DNA of 64,000 nt from Chaunax sp. Z400 (Eukaryota; Chordata; Actinopteri; Lophiiformes; Chaunacidae). The first letter of the stretch is position 1. Each line of letters starts with the position of its first letter. The notes beneath the pieces were generated by a model. That model had not been told where the DNA came from. It made no database searches and saw only the letters and a program-made list of their open reading frames with translations. The DNA lies in the NCBI GenBank assembly GCA_037577475.1, contig CM075203.1, positions 18,052,835-18,116,834 of the forward strand, read 5' to 3'. This document shows positions 47,391-57,880 of the stretch, piece after piece. The position numbers were made by a program, and so were the translations under genes.

Positions 47391-48629
47391 TTCGTGAATG
47401 TCTGTCTAGTGAATGTGAGATGTGAGAGAATGTTGAGTTGCTGTTATTTGAGAACAAGATCAGCCTCTAACACAAGCTGATTTAAGGCCTTGTTCACATA
47501 CTGTCCTCTAAGCCTGCTGTATACAGCATGTATTTATTATTTGGTCATTCAAAAGTCATTCAAAGTTATTTTTGATGTATCCGTCACAGGGCTGCACAAT
47601 GAAATGAAGTTTTGTCGTCTTCTTCATATACATATAGAACATATACACAGATAATTAAATTAAGAATATTCTAAAAAAAATAAAGCAGATGGAGCAATAT
47701 ATTCAGTTATTTCTATAGCTATACAGTATATTATACACTCAGGGAATAATAAGTCTGTGATTTTTATTTATTAGTGTCTGGGTTATTATAAGGAACAGCC
47801 TTGAGATGGTGGTGATAATATTGTTGGCATCTTCACATTAAAAGTATGACAACTGGGAAACATTGTACATCTACTTTAACTCTGAGAACCAAGCATCAGT
47901 GATATGAACACAGTCTGCCTCCCATCGTCCTGCCAGAGTCCTGCGCTCCGTTGGCTTGGAACAAGATTCCACCCGTTGAATGCAACATCTTGATCCAGGA
48001 TGTTGTGGTGCACACACAATAGTGTGACAATAGTTCCATTCCTTGTCCCATTTCCTTCATTTTATTTCCCTGCGACTGAACATGAGCCTGGAGCAGCTAT
48101 AAGTCTGGGGCCTGCCAAGGCTCCCATCCTGCATCTCTTTTCTCTCTTCCTCCTGCAGAGGTCTGGCTGGTCTGGTTGGCTGGTCTGAAGGTGCCACAGG
48201 CAACGATTGTGCCAAAACCTCCACCGCTCTAAAAACCAAACCCTTCTCCAATGCCAATGAGTCATTTCTCTCACAGGTATGACATGGTGAAGCAATAAAA
48301 CTGGAACATAAGAGATTAAAAGAACAACTAAGCAAGTTTGAAGGAGCTACCAGCAGCTGTTCCTGCATCTGTCACCGTTGGCATTAGCACCTGATGTTCC
48401 ACAACACACATACACAAAAATAGATCTTCTCTTGGTAGCTTCCAAATTTAGTCCTATGACCATCATAAAGACTACGTAGGTTTTCTAATCTGCCTCGCTT
48501 ATTAGAAAAGGCTCATGAGATATTCCCTCAGCTTAGTGTCTGACTATGTGTGAACCACAGCGTCCTATAAAACACGTTTTTGCTTGTTGGTGCAGATTCT
48601 CATTCATCCAGGTCATGGTAATCCTCGAA
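47391..48629. other. intergenic with one splice-like segment
   Basis: No confirmed gene. The segment 48159-48276 has strong splice-site-like borders and is discussed in the findings. Confidence 0.45.
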
Positions 48630-48759
48630 GGTGGAATCTGAAGCAACTGGATTTCTGTTTAGGGTTTGAAAATGTTTCACCTCTCTTCAAGCCTCTTGGA
48701 TGAGAGGCGAAATGTCTTCAAACCCCTAATCAGAAATCCAGTTGCCTCAGATTCTCACC
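48630..48759. mobile_element. long foldback element (hairpin)
   Basis: The left arm (48630-48685), with GAATCTGAAGCAACTGGATT, TCTGTTTAGGGTTTGAAAA and TGTTTCACCTCTC, is the imperfect reverse complement of the right arm (48702-48759), with GAGAGGCGAAATGTCTTCAA, CCCCTAATCAGAAATCC and AGTTGCCTCAGATTCTCACC. The loop is only about 16 bp. It is a typical fish foldback MITE; its transcript would form a hairpin of about 56 bp. Confidence 0.85.
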
Positions 48760-49274
48760 TCAAGAATGGTTTTCGTTATTTCACAGAACAGATTTCCATA
48801 TTTCTACGCCGTCCTGACGAAGAGTCTTAAAGTCTGGACAAATACCAACTAAATATTTTATTTCTTCACACACCCATCATTCATATCTAATGTTACAATA
48901 CTGAAGATGTAAACATGTCAAATAATCTTCCCTGACCTTTTCTAAGAAAGCAAACAATTATTTGATTCCTTAAGGGAATCAATAGACATGTCAAACAGGT
49001 GGACCACATGCTTCTGTTTTTACTATACTGGGTGTCTGTGTGGCTCCCCTTAAACCCCAGCTGTGTCTCTTTTAGAAAAACTTGAGTTGAAGAAGCTCTG
49101 CATTATAACCAGGGCTGCAACAAACACATTCCAATATTATCATTATTATTTTTTTATTTTTTTATTGGTGACATATGTGTGCAATACATGACAAAAACAG
49201 GAGTGACACAGAAGATTCATAATAAACAGACAGCCAGACAATTACAAACACACAACATGGTAGCGTGTGAGTGT

Positions 49275-49304
49275 GGGTGTGTGTGTGCATGTGTGTGTGT
49301 GTGT
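49275..49304 (+). repeat. (GT)n microsatellite
   Basis: GT run with GCAT interruption, 8 bp from the start of the TATAA satellite. Confidence 0.9.
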
Positions 49305-49311
49305 GACACTA

Positions 49312-49608
49312 TGTAATATAATATAAAATGATATAATATAATATAATATAATATAAAATGATATAATATAATATAATATGATATGATATAATATAATATA
49401 ATATAATATAAAATGATATAATATAATATAATATAATATGATATAATATAATATAATATAATATGATATAATATGATATAATATGATATAATATGATATA
49501 ATATAATATGATATAATATAATATAATATGATATAATATGATATAATATAAGATAATATGATATAATATAATATAATATAATATAATATGATATATTATA
49601 ATATAATA
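49312..49608 (+). repeat. (ATAAT)n pentanucleotide satellite
   Basis: Nearly 300 bp of TATAA/TATGA/TAAAA pentamers. A period of 5 has no stop in some minus-strand frames, giving artefactual Tyr/Ile/Leu/His frames of up to 172 codons (49217-49735). It is not a gene. Confidence 0.97.
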
Positions 49609-52600
49609 CAACAAACCATACTGTTGGTGATAGATCTGATAATAATAATATATTATAATTGTTACCATCTATAATAATAATAATGATGAAAATAGCAATT
49701 GCAACAATCACTTCATACGGTGAGGGGTGAGGCAAGATCGGAGCAATTCAATATTGATTAATCTTCAAAGCGATCAATTGCCTTATCTATATATTCAAAA
49801 GTTTTGTCTTTAATTGTTGTCACTTCACCATCATGTATGACAATGAAGCTTTACAGAAGAGGCACTCTTGATTAAAAAAAGATTAACGCAATCTTTGATT
49901 ATCAAAATAATTTCTTAAATAATCTATTAATTAACTGATTATTGCAGCTCTAACTAGAATGACTCAGTAGAGTGCATGCTTCCATCAAGGTCAGACAATT
50001 TAACACGTCTGTACAGCTCAACAGAAACATAAAAGAAGAAGAGAATTGGTCTGATAACATAAATGATTTATTATAAAATACAGCCATAAATAGTAGACAT
50101 GAAAGACAAGGTAACACAATGCTTTATGTTACATTGTAACATTGTAACTAAACTTTACTCTATAGATCTGTCAAATCACAGATATAAAGGCTATAGTTTA
50201 ACATAAATGTGATTGATCCAGCAGATTTGAATTATTGATTGATTTATTATTACATATTTCATAACATATTTTTGCATCACCCTGTTAACAGACAGCATAC
50301 CTTCCTCACTGGAGGAAGTTATAGCATCATTACTTCCTGTTTGCTGTAGCGGGAGGACAGCCATCATCCAGATCAGGCTTTTTATACAAATACAGTAACT
50401 TAACCTGCATCTCTTATGAATGTGGTTGAATGAGCCGGGATCTTATGGCTCGAAGCTTCTGATACTAGGGCTGAGGAAATAACACAGAGAAATGCACAGA
50501 TTTCAAGACATTACTGAGGCACTAACCCATCAAAAAAAGTCTGATTAGTATCAAAGGAGTGGAGAGCAGAAGAGGCCACAGAAGTATTTCTACAGACTGA
50601 GACCTCAATCAGTCCACATTCAGTCAGACAAATGGAGCAGAGGGAAGAAACTTGGCATCGCTGCTCCTCTCCAAAGTGAGGTCATGCTGCGACGGCCACA
50701 GCACAAATGATGTCAAAGCTCAAGCAGGTATTTGCAGACACTACTTGACCTGCATTGGCACTAGTCAGTGGGTTTCTCATGAGAAAATTTGACAGTATTA
50801 TGAATAAAGAATTGATCTAACAGGACAGACATGATCCACAGTCATACTGGTATTTATGTTTATGCAGACAGAGTAGAGAAACACTGCATTTTTTGCATGT
50901 GAGAATTCACACTGCAGACTTTTCTAGATGTGTTGATCTGCAACTGTGATTCCAAATAGTTGGGACACAGTAAAATATTAATAAAACAAAATATGATCAT
51001 TTCCTAATCAATTTCTTTTCCTTTTTAACATTCAATTCAACTTAAAACGGCACAAAGACAATATTTATAAAGTCGTAAGGCATCAATGTTTTTGCCAGCA
51101 ACAAAAAAGTTGTGAAATGCTCACAAACACCTGACTGGACTATTCTACAGGAGCATCGGGGCCCAGGAGCTCCAAACTACTATGGCTCCCCTTCTGCATT
51201 AAAGAGGAGAAACAATAGATTAATAACCCAGGGGACCGGCACAGTATCATTAAAGTCTGACATGATTCTATGAAGCGTTTTACTATCTGGGGTCAGGAAA
51301 ACTTTAGAAGTTAAGACTACCATGTGAAGCACAAGCCATGTATCAGCAACACCCCAGGAAAGTATTCTTTCTATTTTCATTCTTTCTGATCCTGTATAAT
51401 TTTTATAATTTTCTTTGTTCCACGGATCATCTTCTGGTTAAAGATGGCATTTTTAAAATTCTATCTTTAGCAAAAGTGTAGCATGATATCATGTATGTAG
51501 CCACTAGGAGCAGGCTTTTAACACTGATTAGCTGGCTAGCTGAAGCTGATAACAATCTCGTCATCCATCCAAATGAACAGCTGGCAGACCTTACTTTTGT
51601 CCGTAGCTGCAAATATGCCACCGTCCTTTTCACTGAAACTGTGTGACAAGCTGATGTTAACACTTATCAGCAGTTATTGTGTTTTTCAGGCCATTCTTCT
51701 AAGTTTTCCCAGGGCTTGTCAGATCTGAGCGCAGGATCTGCTGTCATTTTCACTGTGAGATTCTGGCTACAAGCCGTTTGACGCCCTTTGTGGCAGAAGT
51801 ACGACTGCTCCCTGCAGAGAATGTGACCAGAGCCAGAGTGATGTCACCTTTCACAGCGATGCCAAACCTTGTCCCTCAGTGGTTTTCTTCAGCTCCACAC
51901 GCTCCAGGCTATTACCCTGCTGTCTGTGTGGCAGCATCTGTCAGTGAATTTGTTCTCCTTCAAGCATCCATGTATCAGGTCTGCTGTCAAATGGACACAA
52001 GTGTAAAGCATCTCTTATTTTGTTCACCACACATCAGGCTGCACTGATAATGAGCTGATTCTTTATGCCACCGCTAGCAATGCACTAGAAGTCTGTGCCC
52101 ACAACGGCATACTGGTTTGACCTTTGACCTTCTGACTATGTAGGGATGCAGCACAGACCATCTGCAGTGAGAATTGCCGGGTGTTAAGGAGACAGAGGTT
52201 CACCAACAATTGGAGATGACAGCTCATTCATCATGGCCAAGGTATCCGTTCCACCGATTGGAGCACATTCTCCACTCCTGACTGCATCTGGGTGGCTTAA
52301 TTAAAAAAGGGAACGCAGAAAACAAGTTGAATGTCTTCCTCTCCTAGCGGTGCTGCCTCATTAACAAACACACTTTTGATGTTTGGCATCTTTTTTTGTG
52401 AATGAATGAAACTGAGCCGTTCATTTCGAGGACATGTATGCTTTCATTATCCTTTTTGTTGTGCTGTTGTTTTCCGTGTGTGAATGAGATAATTCTTTAT
52501 TGTCCATTATTGGCAGAATTGAGCTGGATGTGTAGTTCAGAGTGTGCACATATAGACGAACACACACCTGGAGGCTACAGATATTCTAACAACAAAGCTC

Positions 52601-54222
52601 TTTTGTTTCTTTAGTGAGTGTAGTGTGTCCGGAGTAGAACATGTGACAGTAAACTCCCTCCCTTTCTCCCTTGTGTGGGGTGTTGCCAACATGTCCTAAG
52701 AAACACACACCCATAATAATGACCCAGGACTTAGTTTCTCCTTCCTGGTTTTGCAAATTCACACCAAATATCACACTGTAGATTAGAAACAAGGCAGATA
52801 TTATAGCTGATCAAAGGTGTATTTGCCACATTTATTAAGTTGTATATAATGTACTTTGTGGGAGACACAAATGGTAAGATTTGTGACGGTTTTAGGAAAT
52901 CAAATAGACTTTCACATCTTGCTCGTAGACAAACATGTAGTTAGAAATCTATCAAAGAATAAACACTGATTACTTCAAGCACAGGAGCCTCAAACACAAA
53001 GTTGCACTGAGACCTGCTGTGTTTTTCATGTGTTTACCAGCACATAAGCTTTTTCCAAAAAAGTAGGTCATGATCCACGGTTCTCCTCTCTAAAAAGTTT
53101 AATATCCCCAAACTGTGTTTCTGCCCTGACTGCTAATGTGACTGTGAACAAAAACACATTCAGACCAGCCCAGGTGGAGTTCAGCTTAATCAGACATGTT
53201 AGCTTCCTGTTTGTGAATGGAATACAAACAGTATGGTGGGTTGTCCTAAATGGGGATTTATTTTTTTTTATACCAACGACAGCTAAATCATTAACGGTAC
53301 ATAACCAATGTTATATAGGCTCATTGATAAATGGTAGAAAATATATATCCTGGGCATCAAACATCCAATTCAGAAGAATATTTTAATCTTTACAAAAATT
53401 TAAAAATATGTGTGATTAGAGTAAGAGGTATTCAGATCTACGTTTGAACTTTAATTTGAGGTTGAAGCAGGAATGATATCCAACAACAACTCTGTATGCT
53501 TTTCTTTTTCTCAAACAACATCAAAAAGCTTTGGAAGCTTAAGACGAAGAATTCCTCCATTTAATTTAATTTCATTCCCTTTAAAGTCTGCACCTCCTGG
53601 TGGGATACAAAGTCACTTTATTACTTTTGAACCCACGTGTTTTTCAGTGTGTTTAAGGCTTCTTCTCTTATTGTACTCTTGGTGACTCATCCGTCTTGTG
53701 TTTGTCCTTGGACCTGAGATGGAGTGGACTAAACCATCCCAGGCATCTTAATCTCAAGTAATGGAAGAAAATTGGCCTAATCCTCCTTTCCTCCTCCATC
53801 CTGAGCCTCCTGACCTCCAGGGAAGCATATCTACCATTTTAATGAATACTGAGTTAAAAATAATAAGTAGGAACAATGAATCCTGTAATCCACAGTCTAT
53901 GCAAGTCCATTTTTAACGTGGTGAAGTCGTGAGCTGAATGCTTTTTCGTTGCCCGATGGCAGGACTTTGCTCATTTAGACTAAACCAAATGTACATGAAA
54001 TAATTAAATTGTGTATCGTCCCTCAATTAGTCTGATTCATGAGGATCTTTATCAAATAAGAAGTCAACTGAAGGATGACTGACTTAAGCAGCAGACTAAT
54101 TACAGCACAATGACCTTGGATTGAAGAGACATAGTTGTTTCTGGACCTTTTTGTGTTTCTTTGCAGTAACCGTCACTCACTAAGGTGCCAAGGAGCAACA
54201 CATGGGCAGAGTTCACAGGATG
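49609..54222. other. intergenic, no gene seen
   Basis: Contains a decayed MITE-like stretch at about 50946-51140 (AAATAGTTGGGACACAGTAA ... ACAAAAAAGTTGTGAAATGC). Open frames at 51.43-51.66 and 51.78-52.05 kb have no recognisable family or splice context. Confidence 0.5.
50946..51140 (+). mobile_element. decayed MITE of the 'agttgggac' type
   Basis: CCAAATAGTTGGGACACAGT, AAATATTAATAAAACAAAAT, ATTTATAAAGTCGTAAGGC and GCAACAAAAAAGTTGTGAAA match the order of a common fish nonautonomous DNA element that starts and ends in 'aaagttgggac'. Confidence 0.5.
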
Positions 54223-54506
54223 CACTGTTCAAAACAATGAAGGGAACACTTAATCATCACAGTATAACACCAAGTCAGTTAAACTTCAGGGATATCAATC
54301 TGTCCATTTAAAAAGCAAAGTGATTGTGAATCAATTTCACCTGCTTTGGTGCAAATGAAAGTGACAACAGGTGCAATGGAGAGGAAAAAGCAAGACAACC
54401 TCAAAAAGGGAATGTTTTTACATGTTGTGTCCACAGACATTTATCCTTCCTGACAGATTCTTCTCTAGTTTTGTGTTTTGCTAGTGTTCTTGTCAGTACT
54501 GGTAGC

Positions 54507-55867
54507 ATGAGGCGGTACCTGCAGCCCAATCAGGTTGCACAGGTAGTCCAGCTCCTCCAGGATGGCACAACCATATGTGCGGTCGCAAGAAGGTTTGCTG
54601 CGTCTCCCAGCACAGTCTCCAGAGCATGGAGGAGATACCAGGAGAACGGCCGTTACACGAGGAGAGCTGGACAGGGCCGTAGAAGGGCATCAACCCAGCA
54701 GCAGGACCGGTATCTGCTCCTCTGTGGGAGGAGGAACAGGAGGAGCACAGCCAGAGCCCTACAAAATGACCTCCAGCAGGATACTGCTGTGCATGTTTCT
54801 GACCAGACTGTCAGAAAGAGACTCCATGAGGGTGGCATGAGGGCCTGACCTCCTCTAGTGGGACCTGTGCTCACAGCCCAGCACCGTGCAGCTCTACTGG
54901 TATTCACCAGAGAACACCAGAATTGGCAGCTCCACCATTGGTGCCCCGTTCTCTTCACAGATGAGATCAGGTTCACACTGAGCATATGTGACAGGCGTGA
55001 AAAAGTCTGGAGACACCGTGGTGAACATTATGCTGCCTGTAACATCATCCAGCATGACCGGTTTGGTGGTGGGTCAGTGATGGTCTGGGGAGGCATATCC
55101 TTGGAGGGTCACACAGACCTCCATGTCATAGCCAATGGTACCCTGACTGTTAGGTACCAGGTTGAAATCCTCAGAGTGATTGTCAGACCTTACGCTGGTG
55201 CAGAGGGCCCTGGGTTCCTCCCGGTGCAGCGGGCCCTGGGTTCCTCCAGGTGCAGCGGGCCCTGGGTTCCTCCAGGTGCAGCGGGCCCTGGGTTTCTCCC
55301 GGTGCAGCGGGCCCTGGGTTCCTCCAGGTGCAGCGGGCCCTGGGTTTCTCCCGGTCCAGCGGGCCCCGGGTTCCCCCCGGTGCAGCGGGCCCTGGGTTCC
55401 TCCAGGTGCAGCGGGCCCTGGGTTTCTCCCGGTCCAGCGGGCCCCGGGTTCCCCCCGGTGCAGCGGGCCCTGGGTTCGTCCCGGTGCAGCGGGCCCTGGG
55501 TTCCTCCCGGTGCAGCGGGCCCTGGGTTCCTCCCAGTGCAGCGGGCTCTGGGTTCCTCCTGGTGCAGGACAATGCCCGGCCTCATGTGGCCAGAGTGTGT
55601 AGGCAGCTTCTGGATGATGAAGGCATTGATGCCATTGACTGGCCTTTATTTTCCCCTGACCCAAATGCAATCGAACACCTATGGGACGTTATGTATCAGT
55701 GCATCCGATGCTGCCAAGTACCACCACAGACTGTCCAGGCGCTCACTGATGCCCTGATCCAGGTCTGGGAGGAGATCCCCCAGGACACCATCTGCTGACT
55801 CATCAGGAACATGCCCGGACGCTGTCGGGAATGCATACAGGCACACGGGGGCCAAACACACTACTGA
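54507..55867 (+). pseudogene. Tc1-like transposase (DD34E) broken by a minisatellite
   Basis: The start is MRRYLQPNQVAQVVQLLQDG. Domains in order are a paired-like helix-turn-helix (residues 4-50), a GQGRRR hinge, a second helix-turn-helix ending KRLHEGGMRA, FTDEIRFTLS with the first catalytic Asp, DRFGGGSVMVWGGIS, VQDNARPHVA with the second Asp, and NAIEHLWD with the third acidic residue. Breaks: TGA at 54846-54848 (CGA in the family, a CpG decay), TGA at 55796-55798 (likewise), and a 364-bp tandem array at 55197-55560. The frame starts in phase 0 and finishes in phase 2, ending at TGA 55865-55867. Removing 13 of the 14 units (338 bp) leaves 1023 bp, exactly 341 codons, the normal length. 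It is inactive. Confidence 0.95.
55197..55560 (+). repeat. 26-bp minisatellite, 14 units, inside the transposase gene
   Basis: Fourteen units of exactly 26 bp (consensus GGTGCAGCGGGCCCTGGGTT plus CCTCCC/A), starting at 55197 and followed by a partial GGTGCAG at 55561-55567. Units 5-7 and 8-10 form a duplicated 78-bp trio (…CCTCCA / …TTCTCCC / GGTCCAG…CCCCCC). Unit 1 (GAGGG) and unit 14 (GGGCTC, CCTCCT) are the edge variants closest to the gene's own sequence. GC-rich and G-run-rich. Because 26 is not a multiple of 3, all six frames stay open, giving Gly/Pro/Ala-rich artefact frames on both strands. Confidence 0.97.
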
Positions 55868-57603
55868 GTCACATTATGAGTTGATGAAATTAATGCATGT
55901 TGGATCAGCCTGTGATTTAAATTTTTTACTTTGATTTTCGGCGTGATTTTGAATCCAGCCCTCAATGGCTGATGATTTTGGTTTCCATTGACTGTTGTTA
56001 CGTCATTTTGTTATAATTATTATTATAATAACCCAGACAATAATAACTCTACTAGCTGATCCTGTGACCTAACATTAAGACAATGTAAATTACAGATGGG
56101 TCCTTTTCTCAGCTATATATAAAAAGCACAGGCGTTAGTAATATCATCGTCATCACAACTAACAGGAGCTACCCTGAAACTGAAGCAGCTAAATTGAATT
56201 ATGTCAAGTAGAGTCTGATGTGTCCCAGACAGCAGATCTGCTCTGTGATTGGCTCAATCAGCTCATTAATGCCTGTGTCCCAGCCTCTTTGGGTGTGGCC
56301 TGTAAATTCCCAGCATCCACTTTAACCCAGATCAGCTACCTTCAAAACCAGAGCCGTGACTCATGTGCAATCAGCCCATCATTGTGTTAGCAACCATATT
56401 AACCAGGCCAACTGTGTTTAAAACCCTTTGTGTGGAAGAAAGGAAGTGTACTTCATGTACTTTCTGTGTCTTTTTCTTTTTGAATTTTTGTGTCTCCACA
56501 GTTTTGTAAATTCAGATTTAGCTCTCTCACTGTAAATGGAATCATAACAAGTCACACTGAGCCGTCATGAATCGAACGAGTGGAACAGCTGCAGAAAATG
56601 GTCCTCCTATTTACAGAGGAGCTATTTACTCTGCGTGTGTTATTTATAGAGGGTGCCAGGCCAAATAATTTAGATTTTGAGCACATCGTGACAAACAGGT
56701 AATCTGAGATTGTTTATCTGAATCCATGGTTGTTTGTTCGGTTTACATCACTCTCAGACTTCCTCAGACTGGATTCTTGTTTCTGTTTTTATCTTCCAGA
56801 ATTACGTCCTACCAAGTACTTATTTATGTTAGATTAATCAGAGCCAAATTATGGTACCTTGAGAGCGGTTGTGAATTCAGATAAATAATGCTAAGATCCC
56901 TTGTGAGCATTCTGTGAGGCTTAGACTTCTAGCTGTATTCAAAATTTTACCATATGTGTTACGACAGCAAAAGGAATTCCTGCAATCAGCTTCGCTAGAC
57001 TTAAAGGTGTTTGTTTGTTCTGTGTTTGTGCTTGTTTGTTCTCATCTTGAACTGGTGCATCTCCAGATTCCATACTTGATATATTATGATCTGTAAAAAA
57101 GTTAAGCTACTATATTGGCTGTAAACCTGGTGGATATCTGCATTCCACTGCGTGCACTCTTCTAGTTCTGACTTAAAGCTTCAAGCTTTGAGCCTCAAGT
57201 CTATTTTTCCCACACATGTGGAACTATAAAGAGCCCTTGGAGAGCACAGCTCACTGTGTATCCTGCAAACAGCCTTTAGTGCTAAAATTGTAAGCTTTTT
57301 TTTATTACCTGCATCTAATGTGTGCAATCATTCTATTTTAAGCTATCTTATAAAACAAGTGAAAAACCTAGTGCTATATGATTATGGCCCCTGAGCAACA
57401 TAAGTGTGTCACTATGGACACTAATGGAGGGTAAAGCCACTGCACTGCTTACATGCTGCTTTAGCTAAATGGCCAGTGGTCGTCATTAATTCTGTAATTC
57501 TGCTCCATATTTGCATGTTCCCTTTCAATACTGTTGTCTTTATTATGTTATAATTCATTTAAAAAATGTAGCTTTTGTTTTATATTTGTCTGTCTGTGTG
57601 TGA

Positions 57604-57635
<32 letters not shown>

Positions 57636-57638
57636 GAG
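57604..57638 (+). repeat. (AG)n microsatellite
   Basis: About 17 AG units with one GG interruption. Confidence 0.95.
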
Positions 57639-57843
57639 CTAGAGGCTAAATTTATTCTGAAAAAGAGATAATTTTGCAAATATTTTAGGCATTAATTAAA
57701 TTAGAGTTGTTTTCGGACTCCACTGCCTTCATATTGATATTAAAATGGATATGTACCCAGGCAACAACAATGGGACAACTGGGCTCTTTTTGCATAATAT
57801 GACATAACTATAGCTTCTTCAAACATGGCTGCCTGACTGATGT

Positions 57844-57880
57844 GTATATATATATAAATAAATAAATATATATATATATA
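57844..57880 (+). repeat. (AT)n/(AAAT)n microsatellite
   Basis: TA run, an AAATAAATAAAT interior, then a second TA run. Confidence 0.9.

Larger units (their letters stand above)
54223..56020 (+). mobile_element. Tc1-like DNA transposon (second family), 3' end missing
   Basis: The left end CACTGTTCAAAACAATGAAG, GGAACACTTAATC is the usual start of a widespread fish Tc1 family; the preceding TG may be a mutated TA. The 5' UTR, the full transposase frame and about 150 bp of 3' UTR follow. The expected right inverted repeat (AGTGTTCCC...GAGCAGTG) is absent: similarity ends near 56005-56020, just before an ATT-rich run. It belongs to a different family from the two copies at 2.2 and 28.8 kb. Confidence 0.85.

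Noticed and set aside
49217..49735. 172-codon Tyr/Ile/Leu/His-rich minus frame
   Set aside because: Direct translation of the ATAAT pentanucleotide satellite.
55197..55560. CRISPR-like array (regular spacing of GGTGCAGCGGGCCC)
   Set aside because: Units are contiguous 26-bp tandem repeats with no unique spacers, in a vertebrate transposase gene.
55074..55670. 198-codon antisense Gly/Pro/Arg-rich frame with collagen-like look
   Set aside because: Translation of the 26-bp minisatellite on the opposite strand. Because the period is not a multiple of 3, every frame is open.
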